Source: Ignavibacteriota bacterium (GTDB lineage Bacteria; Bacteroidota; Ignavibacteria; Ignavibacteriales; Melioribacteraceae). From it: a stretch of DNA of 64,000 nucleotides. The notes under the pieces were generated by a model that saw only the letters and a list, made by a program, of their open reading frames with translations, did not search any database and was not told the DNA's origin. Of the stretch, positions 8,044-16,156 are shown piece after piece; the first letter of the stretch is position 1; the number at the start of each line of letters is the position of its first letter. Location: the NCBI GenBank assembly GCA_013112585.1, contig JABFGH010000022.1, forward strand, positions 1-64,000, given 5' to 3'. The translations under genes and the position numbers were made by a program.

Positions 8044-9858
8044 ATGAGAAAATTACTTTTTTTTATTTTTAGTGCATTCTTTTTATTAACACAAAATTAT
8101 AATATTGATGCCTGCACAAATCTGATTGTAACAAAAGGCGCCAGCACAGACGGTTCAACAATGATAACTTACTCCGCCGACTCATATGAATTTTACGGGG
8201 AGCTATATCACTTTAAAGCCGCGGTTTATCCCGAAGGTGCTAAACTGGACGTGTACGATTGGAACACGGGAACTTATATAAGCACAATTCCACAAGCACG
8301 TCAAACGTATAATGTTGTTGGTAATATAAATGAACATCAAGTTGTTATTGGTGAAACAACATTTACGGGAAGAAAAGAATTGATCGATAGTCAGGGTAAA
8401 ATCGATTACGGAAGTTTAATGTACATCGCATTGCAGCGTTCTAGATCAGCGCGTGAGGCAATAAAAATAATGACAGACCTTGTTGCTGAGTATGGCTATT
8501 ACAGTTCAGCGGAATCATTTTCTATTGGTGATAAAGATGAAGCCTGGATACTTGAAATGAGTGGAAAAGGTGAAGGCAACACAGGTGCAGTATGGGTAGC
8601 ACAAAGAATTCCCGATGGTTATATTTCGGGACATGCAAATCAAGCACGCATAACTACGTTCCCGCTTGATGATCCGGAGAATTGTATTTACTCCGAAGAT
8701 GTAATTTCCTTTGCTCGTGAAATGGGATACTACGAAGGCAGCGATAAAGATTTTGATTTTGCCGCAGCCTACAACCCGTTGGATTTTGGCGGAATTAGAT
8801 ATTGTGATGCCCGTGTTTGGTCGATGTTCAGAAGAGTGAATAAAAGTATGGACGACTATTTCGGCTATATAAAAGGGGAATCACTAGAACGAATGCCGCT
8901 TTGGATAAAGCCGGAAAAGAAATTATCAGTGCACGATGTGATGCAATTGATGAGAGACCATTATGAAGGTACCGATCTTGATATGACAAAAGGAATTGCC
9001 GCCGGACCTTATGGAATGCCTTACAGATGCAGCCCTTTAAGCTTTACCGTTGATGGTGAAAAGTATTTCAACGAGCGACCCATCTCAACTTATCAAACAG
9101 GATTTTCATTTGTCTCACAGTCGCGCTCTCATTTGCCGAATGAAATTGGCGGTGTACTTTGGTACGGAGTTGATGATACTTACATGACAGTATATGCACC
9201 AATGTATTGTTCAATAACAGAAATCCCTTATAACTATGGTGAAGGAATTGCTTCCCTTGGCGAGTTTAGCTGGGATTCGATGTTCTGGGTTTTTAATGCT
9301 GTCTCCAATTTTGTTTATCCCCGTTACTCTTTAGCGATTGGTGATTTACAGATGAAGCAAAATGAATTGGAGGGGGGATTTTTAAGCACTCAACCGACTA
9401 TTGAAAATACTGCACTTTCACTTCTAAATAAATCACGCGGTGAAGCGATTGATTATTTGACAGAGTATTCAAAAAGTGCCGGTAATAAAACTTACAATAC
9501 GTGGAAAAAGTTTTTTGAGTTTATGAATATGAAATATATTGACGGAGTAGTTAAAGATGAGTTTGGAAAACCAAAGCGGGTAGGTTATCCGCCGGAGATT
9601 CAGAAATTGATTGCACAAGAAGGAGGAGAAGCAATAAAGATTAAAAAACTTCAGCCGGAAATTGATTTTGAATATTCTGAGAATTTGAAGAAGGGAAACA
9701 CTTCTTTAACTAATCAAAATTATGATGAAGCAATGGAATACTTTTCAACTGCACTTGAATTAAAGCCAGGCGAAAAAGAACCGGCAGAAAAAATTGAGAA
9801 GATCAATTCAATAAAAAAATCTATTGATGAATTGCATAAAACAAAGTTTGGAGAATAG
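8044..9858 (+). CDS. Secreted dipeptidase, peptidase family C69
   Basis: 604 residues. A signal peptide of about 23 residues is followed directly by C24 in the sequence IDACTNLIVTKGAS. The nucleophilic cysteine at the mature N-terminus, and the following GASTDGST and TYSADS, are typical of the C69/PepD N-terminal nucleophile hydrolases. Removal of the signal peptide would expose the catalytic cysteine. The core runs to about residue 500. The last ~80 residues include a TPR-like unit (NQNYDEAMEYFSTALELKPG), not a usual part of the family. The predicted role is hydrolysis of dipeptides or short peptides outside the cytoplasm. The ATG at 8044 follows GAAAGAAAG-rich sequence. Confidence 0.85.
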   Translation: MRKLLFFIFSAFFLLTQNYNIDACTNLIVTKGASTDGSTMITYSADSYEFYGELYHFKAAVYPEGAKLDVYDWNTGTYISTIPQARQTYNVVGNINEHQVVIGETTFTGRKELIDSQGKIDYGSLMYIALQRSRSAREAIKIMTDLVAEYGYYSSAESFSIGDKDEAWILEMSGKGEGNTGAVWVAQRIPDGYISGHANQARITTFPLDDPENCIYSEDVISFAREMGYYEGSDKDFDFAAAYNPLDFGGIRYCDARVWSMFRRVNKSMDDYFGYIKGESLERMPLWIKPEKKLSVHDVMQLMRDHYEGTDLDMTKGIAAGPYGMPYRCSPLSFTVDGEKYFNERPISTYQTGFSFVSQSRSHLPNEIGGVLWYGVDDTYMTVYAPMYCSITEIPYNYGEGIASLGEFSWDSMFWVFNAVSNFVYPRYSLAIGDLQMKQNELEGGFLSTQPTIENTALSLLNKSRGEAIDYLTEYSKSAGNKTYNTWKKFFEFMNMKYIDGVVKDEFGKPKRVGYPPEIQKLIAQEGGEAIKIKKLQPEIDFEYSENLKKGNTSLTNQNYDEAMEYFSTALELKPGEKEPAEKIEKINSIKKSIDELHKTKFGE

Positions 9859-9861
9859 GAA

Positions 9862-9990
9862 CGCATGGCTGCATGTCAGCAAGGCTGCATGACAGCAAGG
9901 CTGCATGATTGCATGGATGCATGATTGCATGGATGAATGATTGCATGGATGAATGATTGCATGGATGAATGACCGCATGATTGCATGATT
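9862..9990. repeat. 8/16-bp tandem repeat array
   Basis: Right after the dipeptidase stop the sequence alternates GATTGCAT and GGATGAAT/GGATGCAT units, giving a 16-bp period for about five copies. It is preceded by looser GCATGACAGCAAGGCT repeats. It has no open frame of note and no hairpin, and looks like a slippage-expanded minisatellite. Confidence 0.8.
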
Positions 9991-10025
9991 TATGAGAGTC
10001 TTATAGATGAGAATATTTTTATTCT

Positions 10026-10101
10026 GACTACTGACTACTGACTACTGAATTCTGATTTTGCCTTTTTACATTCTAACTCCTAACTACTAGCTCCTAACTC
10101 C
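10026..10101. repeat. Low-complexity CTGACTACTGACTACTGA / CTAACTACTAGCTC repeat
   Basis: Tandem 7- to 8-base units (TGACTAC then CTAACTC/CTAACTAC) fill the space before the YeiH gene. A similar ATTCTAACTACTAGCTTCTAACTACT tract occurs at about 31961-31988 ahead of another gene end, so this is a dispersed intergenic sequence type. Confidence 0.65.
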
Positions 10102-10111
10102 TTTAAAAAAA

Positions 10112-11038
10112 ATGAAAAATCAAAAAATTCAAATAGCCATCTTTGCTGCTGCAATTATACTTTGTGCAACAGGATACATCAACGCCCCAACTGCACTAAT
10201 TGGCGGATTTATTTTTAGCTGGCTTGTCGGGCATCCTTTTAAAGAGTACAATCAAAAAGCTACCGGCTTGCTGTTAAAAATTTCCGTCGTAGGTTTGGGC
10301 TTCGGAATGAATGTAAATGCATCGCTTAATGCCAGTAATGATGGACTTCTGCTTACAATTATTTCAATTAGTTTAACTTTAGTTTTGGGTACGTTAATTG
10401 GGTTATCATTAAAAATTAATAAACGCGCTTCACACTTAATCGCTTCCGGTACTGCAATTTGCGGGGGCAGCGCAATCGCCGCAGTTGCACCCGTTGTTAA
10501 TGCAACTGAAAAAGAAATATCTGTTTCGCTTGCAACCATATTTTTTCTAAACTCAGTTGCGCTTTTAATTTTTCCACCGATCGGTCAGTATTTTGAACTC
10601 ACTCAATATCAATTTGGTTTATGGTCGGCAATTGCAATTCATGATACAAGTTCCGTAGTTGGTGCAGCAAGTGCTTACGGACATGAAGCATTGCTGATTG
10701 CTACAACGGTAAAACTTGCAAGGGCTTTGTGGATCATTCCTGTTGCTCTTCTTTCAGCATTCATTTTTAAAAGTGAAAAGAAAAAAGTAAACATTCCCTG
10801 GTTCATTGGTTTTTTTGTTATTGCTATGCTTATCAATTCATACTTCCCGCAGCTCGCATCAATAAATTCCGGTATTGTTACAGTTTCAAAAATTGGATTG
10901 GTAATTACACTATTTTTAATCGGTGCAGGTTTAACCATTGAAAAACTAAGGTCGATCGGGGTTAAGCCTTTATTGCTGGGCATAATTCTTTGGATATTTA
11001 TTTCAGTACTTTCGCTGCTTGCAGTGTTCCAACTATAA
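10112..11038 (+). CDS. YeiH/UPF0324 family membrane transporter (putative sulfate exporter)
   Basis: 308 residues, almost entirely hydrophobic, with about nine or ten membrane helices. The conserved family stretch around residues 105-130 (ASGTAICGGSAIAAVAPVV) and the segment AIAIHDTSSVVGAASAYG match the YeiH/UPF0324 group (PF03601). Family members have been proposed to export sulfate or sulfite, but evidence is thin. Its distance from the sulfur amino acid operon (3 kb, with a terminator between) makes a link only suggestive. The start ATG follows low-complexity repeat DNA and lacks a clear ribosome site. Confidence 0.8.
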   Translation: MKNQKIQIAIFAAAIILCATGYINAPTALIGGFIFSWLVGHPFKEYNQKATGLLLKISVVGLGFGMNVNASLNASNDGLLLTIISISLTLVLGTLIGLSLKINKRASHLIASGTAICGGSAIAAVAPVVNATEKEISVSLATIFFLNSVALLIFPPIGQYFELTQYQFGLWSAIAIHDTSSVVGAASAYGHEALLIATTVKLARALWIIPVALLSAFIFKSEKKKVNIPWFIGFFVIAMLINSYFPQLASINSGIVTVSKIGLVITLFLIGAGLTIEKLRSIGVKPLLLGIILWIFISVLSLLAVFQL

Positions 11039-11285
11039 ACCCGAATTATTCAAAAGAGATAATAGCACGGTGCTTCAGCGCCGTGAATATTGAGCAAACA
11101 TAAATATTGGGTTTTTCCAAAGGAATCCTTGGGATAACCCAAATAGTTTTGGGCCTGCCCACCGGCAAAGGCGGGCTGAAGCCCCTTACATAATTTTAAA
11201 ATCATTCACCGTCATAAATGACGGTGCAATTAAAAAGACAATTTTTATTTAGACTTTATTAATTATTTCTAATGCATAATTCGGG
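11039..11285. mobile_element. MITE-like inverted-repeat element, copy 1
   Basis: The element begins ACCCGAATTATTCAAAAGAG and ends CTAATGCATAATTCGGG, so the ends form an imperfect inverted repeat of about 25 bp. The second copy lies at 46932-47201. Inside are nested short palindromes: CACGGTGCTTCAGCGCCGTG, TTCCAAAGGAATCCTTGGGA, CTGCCCACCGGCAAAGGCGGGC and CACCGTCATAAATGACGGTG. TAA flanks both ends, which could be a 3-bp target duplication. There is no coding capacity. Confidence 0.8.
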
Positions 11286-11297
11286 ATAAATTAAATG

Positions 11298-11320
11298 GGA
11301 GCCATATTCACAGCTCCCGT
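11298..11320 (-). terminator. Rho-independent terminator for the minus-strand gene at 11346
   Basis: On the minus strand GGGAGC and GCTCCC form a 6-bp stem with a 10-base loop, followed by ATTTAATTT. It sits about 26 bp after the stop of the T9SS-sorted protein. Confidence 0.6.
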
Positions 11321-11345
11321 TAAGTTTAATCAATGTGGGTAGAAT

Positions 11346-11891
11346 TTACTTCAGCAGTATCATCTTCTTAACTTCAATAAATTTATCAGCTTGAATTCTA
11401 TAAATGTAAAATCCGGATGAGAGTAAACCGGCATCAAAATTAACTTTGTAGTACCCCGGCGTTTTAACTTCATTTACTAAAGTCACTAACTTTTCACCAA
11501 GTATATTAAATACTTCGAGTAGTACTTTCGATTCTTGAGGAACCGCAAACTCAATAACTGTAGAGGGATTAAAGGGGTTGGGATAATTTTGCTGCATCTC
11601 AAATATCTCTGGTATCAATGAGTTCACAGATTTTACATCAGTAATTATCGGCTGCTGCGTATAAAGAAAACCGAAGAATGATTTGTAAGAAGCATTAGCA
11701 GAAATCCCTATCATGCTTTCGCCAACTGAGCTTCTTATTTTATGTGTTCCGCCATTTGCAACACTCGCACCGTTGATTATTGAACTTCTTTCAATCTTAT
11801 ACTGAGCTGTTAGTTCAGCTTTAGAAAATACCAATAAAAAACCAATTGAGAGCAGCGTTAATAGATATCTATTTTTCATTTGGCTCTCCAT
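11346..11891 (-). CDS. Small secreted protein with T9SS type A sorting domain
   Basis: 181 residues. A signal peptide (about 1-29, ending LTAQ) is followed by a short mature region of about 65 residues and then a T9SS C-terminal sorting domain (about 100-181). The domain is recognised from QQNYPNPFNPSTVIEF, the GEKLVTLVNE segment and the ending KMILLK. This cargo tag directs export across the outer membrane and surface attachment or release. The segment IINGASVANGGTHKIRSSVG resembles a short repeat seen in other T9SS cargo of this group. It overlaps the end of the upstream gene by 23 bp, so the two are co-transcribed. Confidence 0.8.
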   Translation of the reverse strand: MESQMKNRYLLTLLSIGFLLVFSKAELTAQYKIERSSIINGASVANGGTHKIRSSVGESMIGISANASYKSFFGFLYTQQPIITDVKSVNSLIPEIFEMQQNYPNPFNPSTVIEFAVPQESKVLLEVFNILGEKLVTLVNEVKTPGYYKVNFDAGLLSSGFYIYRIQADKFIEVKKMILLK

Positions 11892-13206
11892 AAGGTTTGT
11901 TATTTTTATTTAAGTCCACTTGAGGCTCGGCTAAACCTTTTTGTCTAACTACTTCGTAATCTTCAAAACCTCTTCTCACAGACTTTACTTCCCAATCAAA
12001 GTCATAATTTCCGCTGCCTTTGCTTAATTCAACGACGGTAAATCCGTTTGCAGATTTTTGAACAACAGCTAAACCATTTGATTCTGCGCTAAGGGGAGTG
12101 AGCATTACAGTCATACCTTTATCCTGAATAACATGCTTAAAGTGTGAGGGGAAATCTACCGAAACTGAACCGTTAATTAATTTTGCTGACCCTCGCAAAT
12201 AAGCAGCTGCTTCCGGTCCCTCCAAACTTGCATACCAAATTTCAGAATTGGTTTCAATCGGGTGATCCATTTTGAAGTTTTTTACATCTCCGTAAACCAC
12301 GCCTTGACCTGAGGAATTTACATACATGCCGGCTTGTTCATTTCCGCTCCCGTCATACACACCCATAAATCCATTGTTAGGATAGTTAACTAATTGACCG
12401 CCGACTACATTTAATTTGTTATTCGCTCCTTTTAAAATCATATTGCCAACATCATTTGAATTGATTGAAAAATATGATCTTGATTGAGAACTGGCATTAT
12501 AAACTCCTATAAAACCTCTTTCCTTATTTCCGCTAATATAAGAAATAAGTGCATTTCGGCTGCCCGCGGGACCGCGTGTCTCAAGCGCGCCAACATCACC
12601 GCCGTATAGACGCATGCCTCGAACGCCGGTGTTAAAATCCTGCAGATCAACATTTCCTTTAACTGTTAAGGTTGAAGTTGGACTTGCCGTGCGGATACCA
12701 ACTGCAGTACCACTGTAAGAAATTATTGAACCGCTTGTTGTCCAAGGAGTAGAGAAATTTACATCCGATCCCAACTTTGCTTGTGTTACTGAACCATCGG
12801 CAAGTTTATCGGTTGTTATGCTTTCATCTTCAACAGTCTTTGCCATTATACTGTAAGCACTCGGCGTCAATTCAACTCTTGGCGATAGTTCCGTGCCGTC
12901 GGATTCGACGGTTATGCCCAGCCAGTAAGTTTCATCAAATGGTACAGTTAACGATACTACACTCCCCAGTTTTGCATTAAAAATTCCGTTGTTTGTTTCA
13001 ACTGTTTGAGATTCATCCCAAAGACTTGTGCCTTCAACATCTACATTATAAAGTTTGAATGATAACATATAGTTGCCATCGGGAACCGGGTTACCGTTGT
13101 TATCGGTTAAAACACCTTGGTAATTTATTGTATTTGGTATTTGTGCAGCAGTAAAAGATGAGAAAATTAGGACTAAGAAAAGGCTGTATATAGTTTGCTT
13201 CAACAT
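11869..13206 (-). CDS. Secreted fibre-like protein
   Basis: 445 residues with a signal peptide (about 1-21, ending TAAQ). The N-terminal part (INYQGVLTDNNGNPVPDGNY) is a beta-sandwich-like module that often starts large secreted proteins of this phylum. Then come a linker with TDKLADGSVTQAKLG, typical of tail-fibre-like stalks, repeated GFMGVYDGSGNEQAGMYVNSS-type units, and a C-terminal part with ASLEGPEAAAYLRGSAKL. It lacks a sorting domain of its own, but the next gene supplies a tagged partner and overlaps it. A structural or adhesive surface role is an inference. Confidence 0.65.
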   Translation of the reverse strand: MLKQTIYSLFLVLIFSSFTAAQIPNTINYQGVLTDNNGNPVPDGNYMLSFKLYNVDVEGTSLWDESQTVETNNGIFNAKLGSVVSLTVPFDETYWLGITVESDGTELSPRVELTPSAYSIMAKTVEDESITTDKLADGSVTQAKLGSDVNFSTPWTTSGSIISYSGTAVGIRTASPTSTLTVKGNVDLQDFNTGVRGMRLYGGDVGALETRGPAGSRNALISYISGNKERGFIGVYNASSQSRSYFSINSNDVGNMILKGANNKLNVVGGQLVNYPNNGFMGVYDGSGNEQAGMYVNSSGQGVVYGDVKNFKMDHPIETNSEIWYASLEGPEAAAYLRGSAKLINGSVSVDFPSHFKHVIQDKGMTVMLTPLSAESNGLAVVQKSANGFTVVELSKGSGNYDFDWEVKSVRRGFEDYEVVRQKGLAEPQVDLNKNNKPYGEPNEK

Positions 13207-13472
13207 AAGTTTACTCCGTTAGTTGTGAAAGATATTTTATCTCTTACCTATAAACGCAGTAAAACTTTGCAAAAGTGATAACGTGTCTTAATAAAAGTTT
13301 TAATCTAGACATTTTAACTAGTTACCTTTTCTAAATTCTACTATTAAATTTGATTGAAATTTTTATTTAACCATAAAGGCGAGTGAGAATAAGAGGATTT
13401 TATTTCATGAAGATTTTTTATGGTCGATTGATTAAAATTTTGATAGTGGTTCAAACTAACCTCTCCCTCTGT

Positions 13473-13495
13473 CCCTCTCCTTCGCAAGGAGAGGG
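13473..13495. repeat. 23-bp palindrome in gene-free stretch 13207-13655
   Basis: CCCTCTCCTT-CGC-AAGGAGAGGG is a perfect 10-bp inverted repeat. The gene-free stretch around it also holds GTGCCGGAAAGGCAGGT (about 13537-13553). A 90-codon minus-strand frame spans this DNA, but it only reads through the repeats and shows no family or ribosome site. I see no gene here. Confidence 0.7.
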
Positions 13496-13655
13496 ATTTT
13501 AAATAAGTTTTATCTATATCTTCTTGAAAACGTGTGTGCCGGAAAGGCAGGTTAGTAAAAAGATAGACAGATGGTGAAGCCGGCATGAGAAGGTGTCTAA
13601 ATATGTTGAAAGTCAAAAAATATCCGGTGGTTTGATAATGAAAGTTTTCGCAAAC

Positions 13656-14084
13656 TTACTTCTTAGTAGCCCCCAGCAAAGGCATATGCTTAATTTTATG
13701 ATAATTTAATGCCAGCGAAATACAATGTTTAAGTGCAGCAAGAGGAATTTTATCTTTCATCTTGAAAACTATTGCCCGGTTTCCTTCATAAGTAAAAACA
13801 TCGCCGTAAATAATTTTGAATGTTTCAATCAACTTACTTGTACACTTAAAGTATATTGCATATTGATCCGGTTTTGATTTTTTCCAATCGATTCTAATTG
13901 TACTTCCTTTTTTAGTAAGGTAACTTGGTTCGCCCCATTTAAGAGTTTCTTCCAAATCATTCAAGCCATCTATCCCTTCAGCAGTTTCAAGTATTATTTT
14001 ACGGAGACGGATTAGTTTACGCTGAACTTTTTCCGGGTATTTATCAAAAACTTTTTCAACTTCGGGATTTTCAATTAGCTTCAT
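13656..14084 (-). CDS. DUF1801 family protein
   Basis: 142 residues from the ATG complementary to 14082-14084. The longer frame starts at 14111, but the shorter start has a GGAG four bases upstream and begins MKLIENPEVEKVFDKYP, as family members do. The sequence GLNDLEETLKWGEPSYL and GDVFTYEGNRAIVFKM match the DUF1801/YdhG-like fold (PF08818). This is a small alpha/beta protein family without an established enzymatic role. It overlaps the cyclase gene upstream by 14 bp, so the two form an operon. Confidence 0.75.
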   Translation of the reverse strand: MKLIENPEVEKVFDKYPEKVQRKLIRLRKIILETAEGIDGLNDLEETLKWGEPSYLTKKGSTIRIDWKKSKPDQYAIYFKCTSKLIETFKIIYGDVFTYEGNRAIVFKMKDKIPLAALKHCISLALNYHKIKHMPLLGATKK

Positions 14085-15168
14085 TTCGCTCCACTGCAAA
14101 CAATTCAACATTTTCTTTTTTACCTTTCAACTCGTTTTGCCCGAATGATGTTACTTTAAAATCCGTATCAAGATTTAATGCATTTAGTAAATCACCGGAG
14201 ATAAGAAGATCGACTTGATACTTATTGCAAAGTGATTGAATGCGGGAAGTTGAATTGAGTACATCACCTGTAAAAATAATTTCTCTTCTAAGTGCACCAA
14301 TTTCACCTGTTGTCACTTTACCAAAATGTAAGCCTGCTTTGAAGGAAGGCACTACGCCGAATTTTTCATTATACCATTTGGCTCTATTTTTAAGATCACC
14401 CTTCATTGCAAAAAAACATGCTATGCAGTTATTATTTTCTATACCGGATTCATACTTCCAGGAAACAACTATCTCATCTCCAACATATTGGTAAATTTCT
14501 CCCGAGTAATTAATTATTGCTTCGGAAAGATCGGAGTAATATTCTCTCAGCAATTCAAAATATTTTATATGTCCAAGTTTCTCTGCGATGGTTGTTGATG
14601 ACTTCATATCCATGAACATAAATATTCTGTTCTCCTCCGTTGGAGTGTGATATTTGCCCGTGAAAAAATTCAGTAAAATCCCATGCCCAATATTTTCACT
14701 TATCTCAGCATAGAACAGTGAGATTATTAAAGCTACAGCTAATTGAACCGCCGTACTTAAATGAGTAAAACTGGTTAAGTAAGCTATCAGTTTAGCCCAA
14801 ACTTGTTCATCAAAAATGCTTACATCAAGTTCCAGACTGGCGGCAATAGGGAAGGTGATTAAGGTAATTACGAAAAGAATTAAAGTATAGAATAATGTTT
14901 TATAAATTATTTTTTTTGTAAAACTCTTTTTTGAAAATAGTTTATTGATCCAAAGAAGTTCAACCGTTCCAACTAAAAGTCCTACAGCGGTGATAGCAAG
15001 ACTTGAAAAAATAAAGACCGCAAAATTCATTTCAATTCTGGTTGAGGAAGAATTTGAAACTCCGGCTGCTGTGTACTCAACAATTAAAAACACCAAACCG
15101 CTGACCAGCCAGATTATACCGAAAGGAATTATGCGGGATATGTTTCGTTTAGTTTTTGGGGAGAGCAT
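14071..15168 (-). CDS. Membrane-bound class III adenylate/guanylate cyclase
   Basis: 365 residues. About four membrane helices (12-33, 48-70, 88-110, 135-155) precede a cyclase catalytic domain at about 180-355. Metal-binding aspartates lie in FMDMKSST and in VGDEIVVSW. The later FTGDVLNSTSRIQ segment holds the usual asparagine-arginine pair, and GLHFGKVTTGEIG matches the dimer-interface strand. It should make cAMP (or cGMP) at the inner membrane in response to a membrane signal. The nucleotide specificity is not settled by eye. It is co-transcribed with the DUF1801 gene downstream, and a short open frame ends 11 bp upstream. Confidence 0.82.
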   Translation of the reverse strand: MLSPKTKRNISRIIPFGIIWLVSGLVFLIVEYTAAGVSNSSSTRIEMNFAVFIFSSLAITAVGLLVGTVELLWINKLFSKKSFTKKIIYKTLFYTLILFVITLITFPIAASLELDVSIFDEQVWAKLIAYLTSFTHLSTAVQLAVALIISLFYAEISENIGHGILLNFFTGKYHTPTEENRIFMFMDMKSSTTIAEKLGHIKYFELLREYYSDLSEAIINYSGEIYQYVGDEIVVSWKYESGIENNNCIACFFAMKGDLKNRAKWYNEKFGVVPSFKAGLHFGKVTTGEIGALRREIIFTGDVLNSTSRIQSLCNKYQVDLLISGDLLNALNLDTDFKVTSFGQNELKGKKENVELFAVERNEAN

Positions 15169-15179
15169 GTTAATAATTA

Positions 15180-15317
15180 CTAATTTTTGGAAGCATCATC
15201 CAAAGTCCCTTCAAGAGCTTCTTTGAATTCATTCTCATTTTCATTGTTATAGAAAGGCACACCGGTTATAATATATTTATCCGAATAAATTTCAATTGTA
15301 GTTTTCTGCTCTCTCAT
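15180..15317 (-). pseudogene. Short open frame or gene remnant upstream of the cyclase
   Basis: Frame of 45 codons beginning MREQKTTIEIYSDKY and ending EGTLDDASKN, stopping 11 bp before the cyclase ATG. In-frame codons continue upstream for about 17 residues (VKLFTYKEDFLIE) to a double TAA. I do not recognise it. Its position beside a broken BRO-N gene suggests it is the surviving 3' end of a disrupted gene, but a genuine small protein is possible. Confidence 0.35.
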
Positions 15318-15388
15318 TTCAATTAAAAAGTCTTCTTTATAGGTGAATAGTTTGACCGCATCTTCTTATTAGGGATGAATACACAGCT

Positions 15389-15701
15389 AAACGGCTCTGC
15401 TTTTTTACTCGGCACTGATTGAATTAAGCGAAATAGCTGTTCTGTTTCGGCAACATCTGTTTTATAGAATTTACCGTCGGAAGATTGCATTTTCAGTTGA
15501 CTACAATTTGTAGCCAACTGGCTGCCTTCTTTTTCAACCGGGTTTTAAGTACACTCCAATATTTTCTAGGGTTTACACTTTCAGTCAAAACCTCTATAAC
15601 ATCTACTATTGAGAAGTACCATTTTCCTTTTCATCATCACAGCGGGAGCGTATTTGTTTCTGCTCAAATACTTTTATTGCTGTTTTATGTTTAATCACCA
15701 T
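15389..15701 (-). pseudogene. Decayed BRO-N / DinD-like gene fragment
   Basis: Reading three frames in turn on the minus strand from the ATG at 15701 gives a good BRO-N domain. It runs AIKVFEQKQIRSRCDDEKE, then WYFSIVDVIEVLTESVNPRK, then GSQLATNCSQLKMQSSDGK, ending IQSVPSKKAEPF. These are the hallmark blocks of the BRO-N domain in phage antirepressor and DinD-like proteins. Two single-base losses, both in A-runs (about 15625 and 15540), break the frame. The gene stops matching after KAEPF at about 15389, so the C-terminal half is gone. It is a remnant of a phage- or mobile-element-borne gene. Confidence 0.8.
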
Positions 15702-15724
15702 CCACTGACCTTATGTTATAGCTC

Positions 15725-15815
15725 TTAATTTACCCTTTCCAACTTTGTCATAACCTCCATCTTAGCTGCAATCATTTCACTATTTTCAATTTTTTAGTGC
15801 CGGAAATTTTTAAAA
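15725..15815 (-). pseudogene. Duplicated 3' fragment of the terB gene
   Basis: The minus strand here reads ..NSEMIAAKMEVMTKLERVN-stop, against HSDMIAAKMEVKAELGKRDVP-stop at the end of the intact TerB gene (16707-17192). By hand alignment about 44 of 53 bases match in the core. The upstream part (CCGGCA...) also aligns, but with a frameshift. Only the last ~30 codons are present. With the intact gene it forms a direct repeat flanking the HEPN-MNT pair. Confidence 0.75.
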
Positions 15816-15841
15816 CAGAATGTACTGTATGTTATTGAATG

Positions 15842-16156
15842 TTAATTCTCGATCAATAATTCGACGCCGGATTTTTGAATTTCAAATGCAAATGGATTCA
15901 TATTTGTAAAATCTGATTCATCAATAGGGTGAGGTTCAATCCTTAAATCTACTTTTCTACGAATACGCATTAACTGCATTTGGGTGGAGAAAAAATCAGT
16001 CATGTTCCCAAGTACAATTGCTATATCTATATCACTATCTTCTTTATCATAACCTTTTGCGTGTGATCCAAATATAAATGCTCTTTTAATCTGCATTTCA
16101 CTTGGAAGCATTTTAAGATATCTAACGGCAGTATCTATAATTGATTTATTAACCAT
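15842..16156 (-). CDS. MNT-type minimal nucleotidyltransferase (HEPN partner)
   Basis: 104 residues. The nucleotidyltransferase signature GS-x10-DxD is present: G30-S31 then D42 and D44, in FGSHAKGYDKEDSDIDIAIV. A third acidic residue is in KVDLRIEP (about D71). This is the length of stand-alone MNT proteins paired with HEPN partners. In characterised pairs the MNT protein adenylylates and silences the HEPN toxin. Its ATG lies 22 bp inside the end of the upstream HEPN gene, so the two are translated together. The role as antitoxin is inferred from family and gene order. Confidence 0.82.
   Translation of the reverse strand: MVNKSIIDTAVRYLKMLPSEMQIKRAFIFGSHAKGYDKEDSDIDIAIVLGNMTDFFSTQMQLMRIRRKVDLRIEPHPIDESDFTNMNPFAFEIQKSGVELLIEN

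Noticed and set aside
9862-9990. Possible CRISPR array
   Set aside because: The units are 8/16 bp with no unique spacers of constant length, and there are no cas genes nearby.
13344-13616. 90-codon minus-strand ORF
   Set aside because: It reads through the CTCTCC palindrome and other repeats, has no ribosome site, and resembles no family; its Arg/Ser-rich centre is the translated repeat.
14085-14111. ATG at 14111 for the DUF1801 gene
   Set aside because: The ATG at 14084 has a GGAG ribosome site four bases before it and matches the family start.
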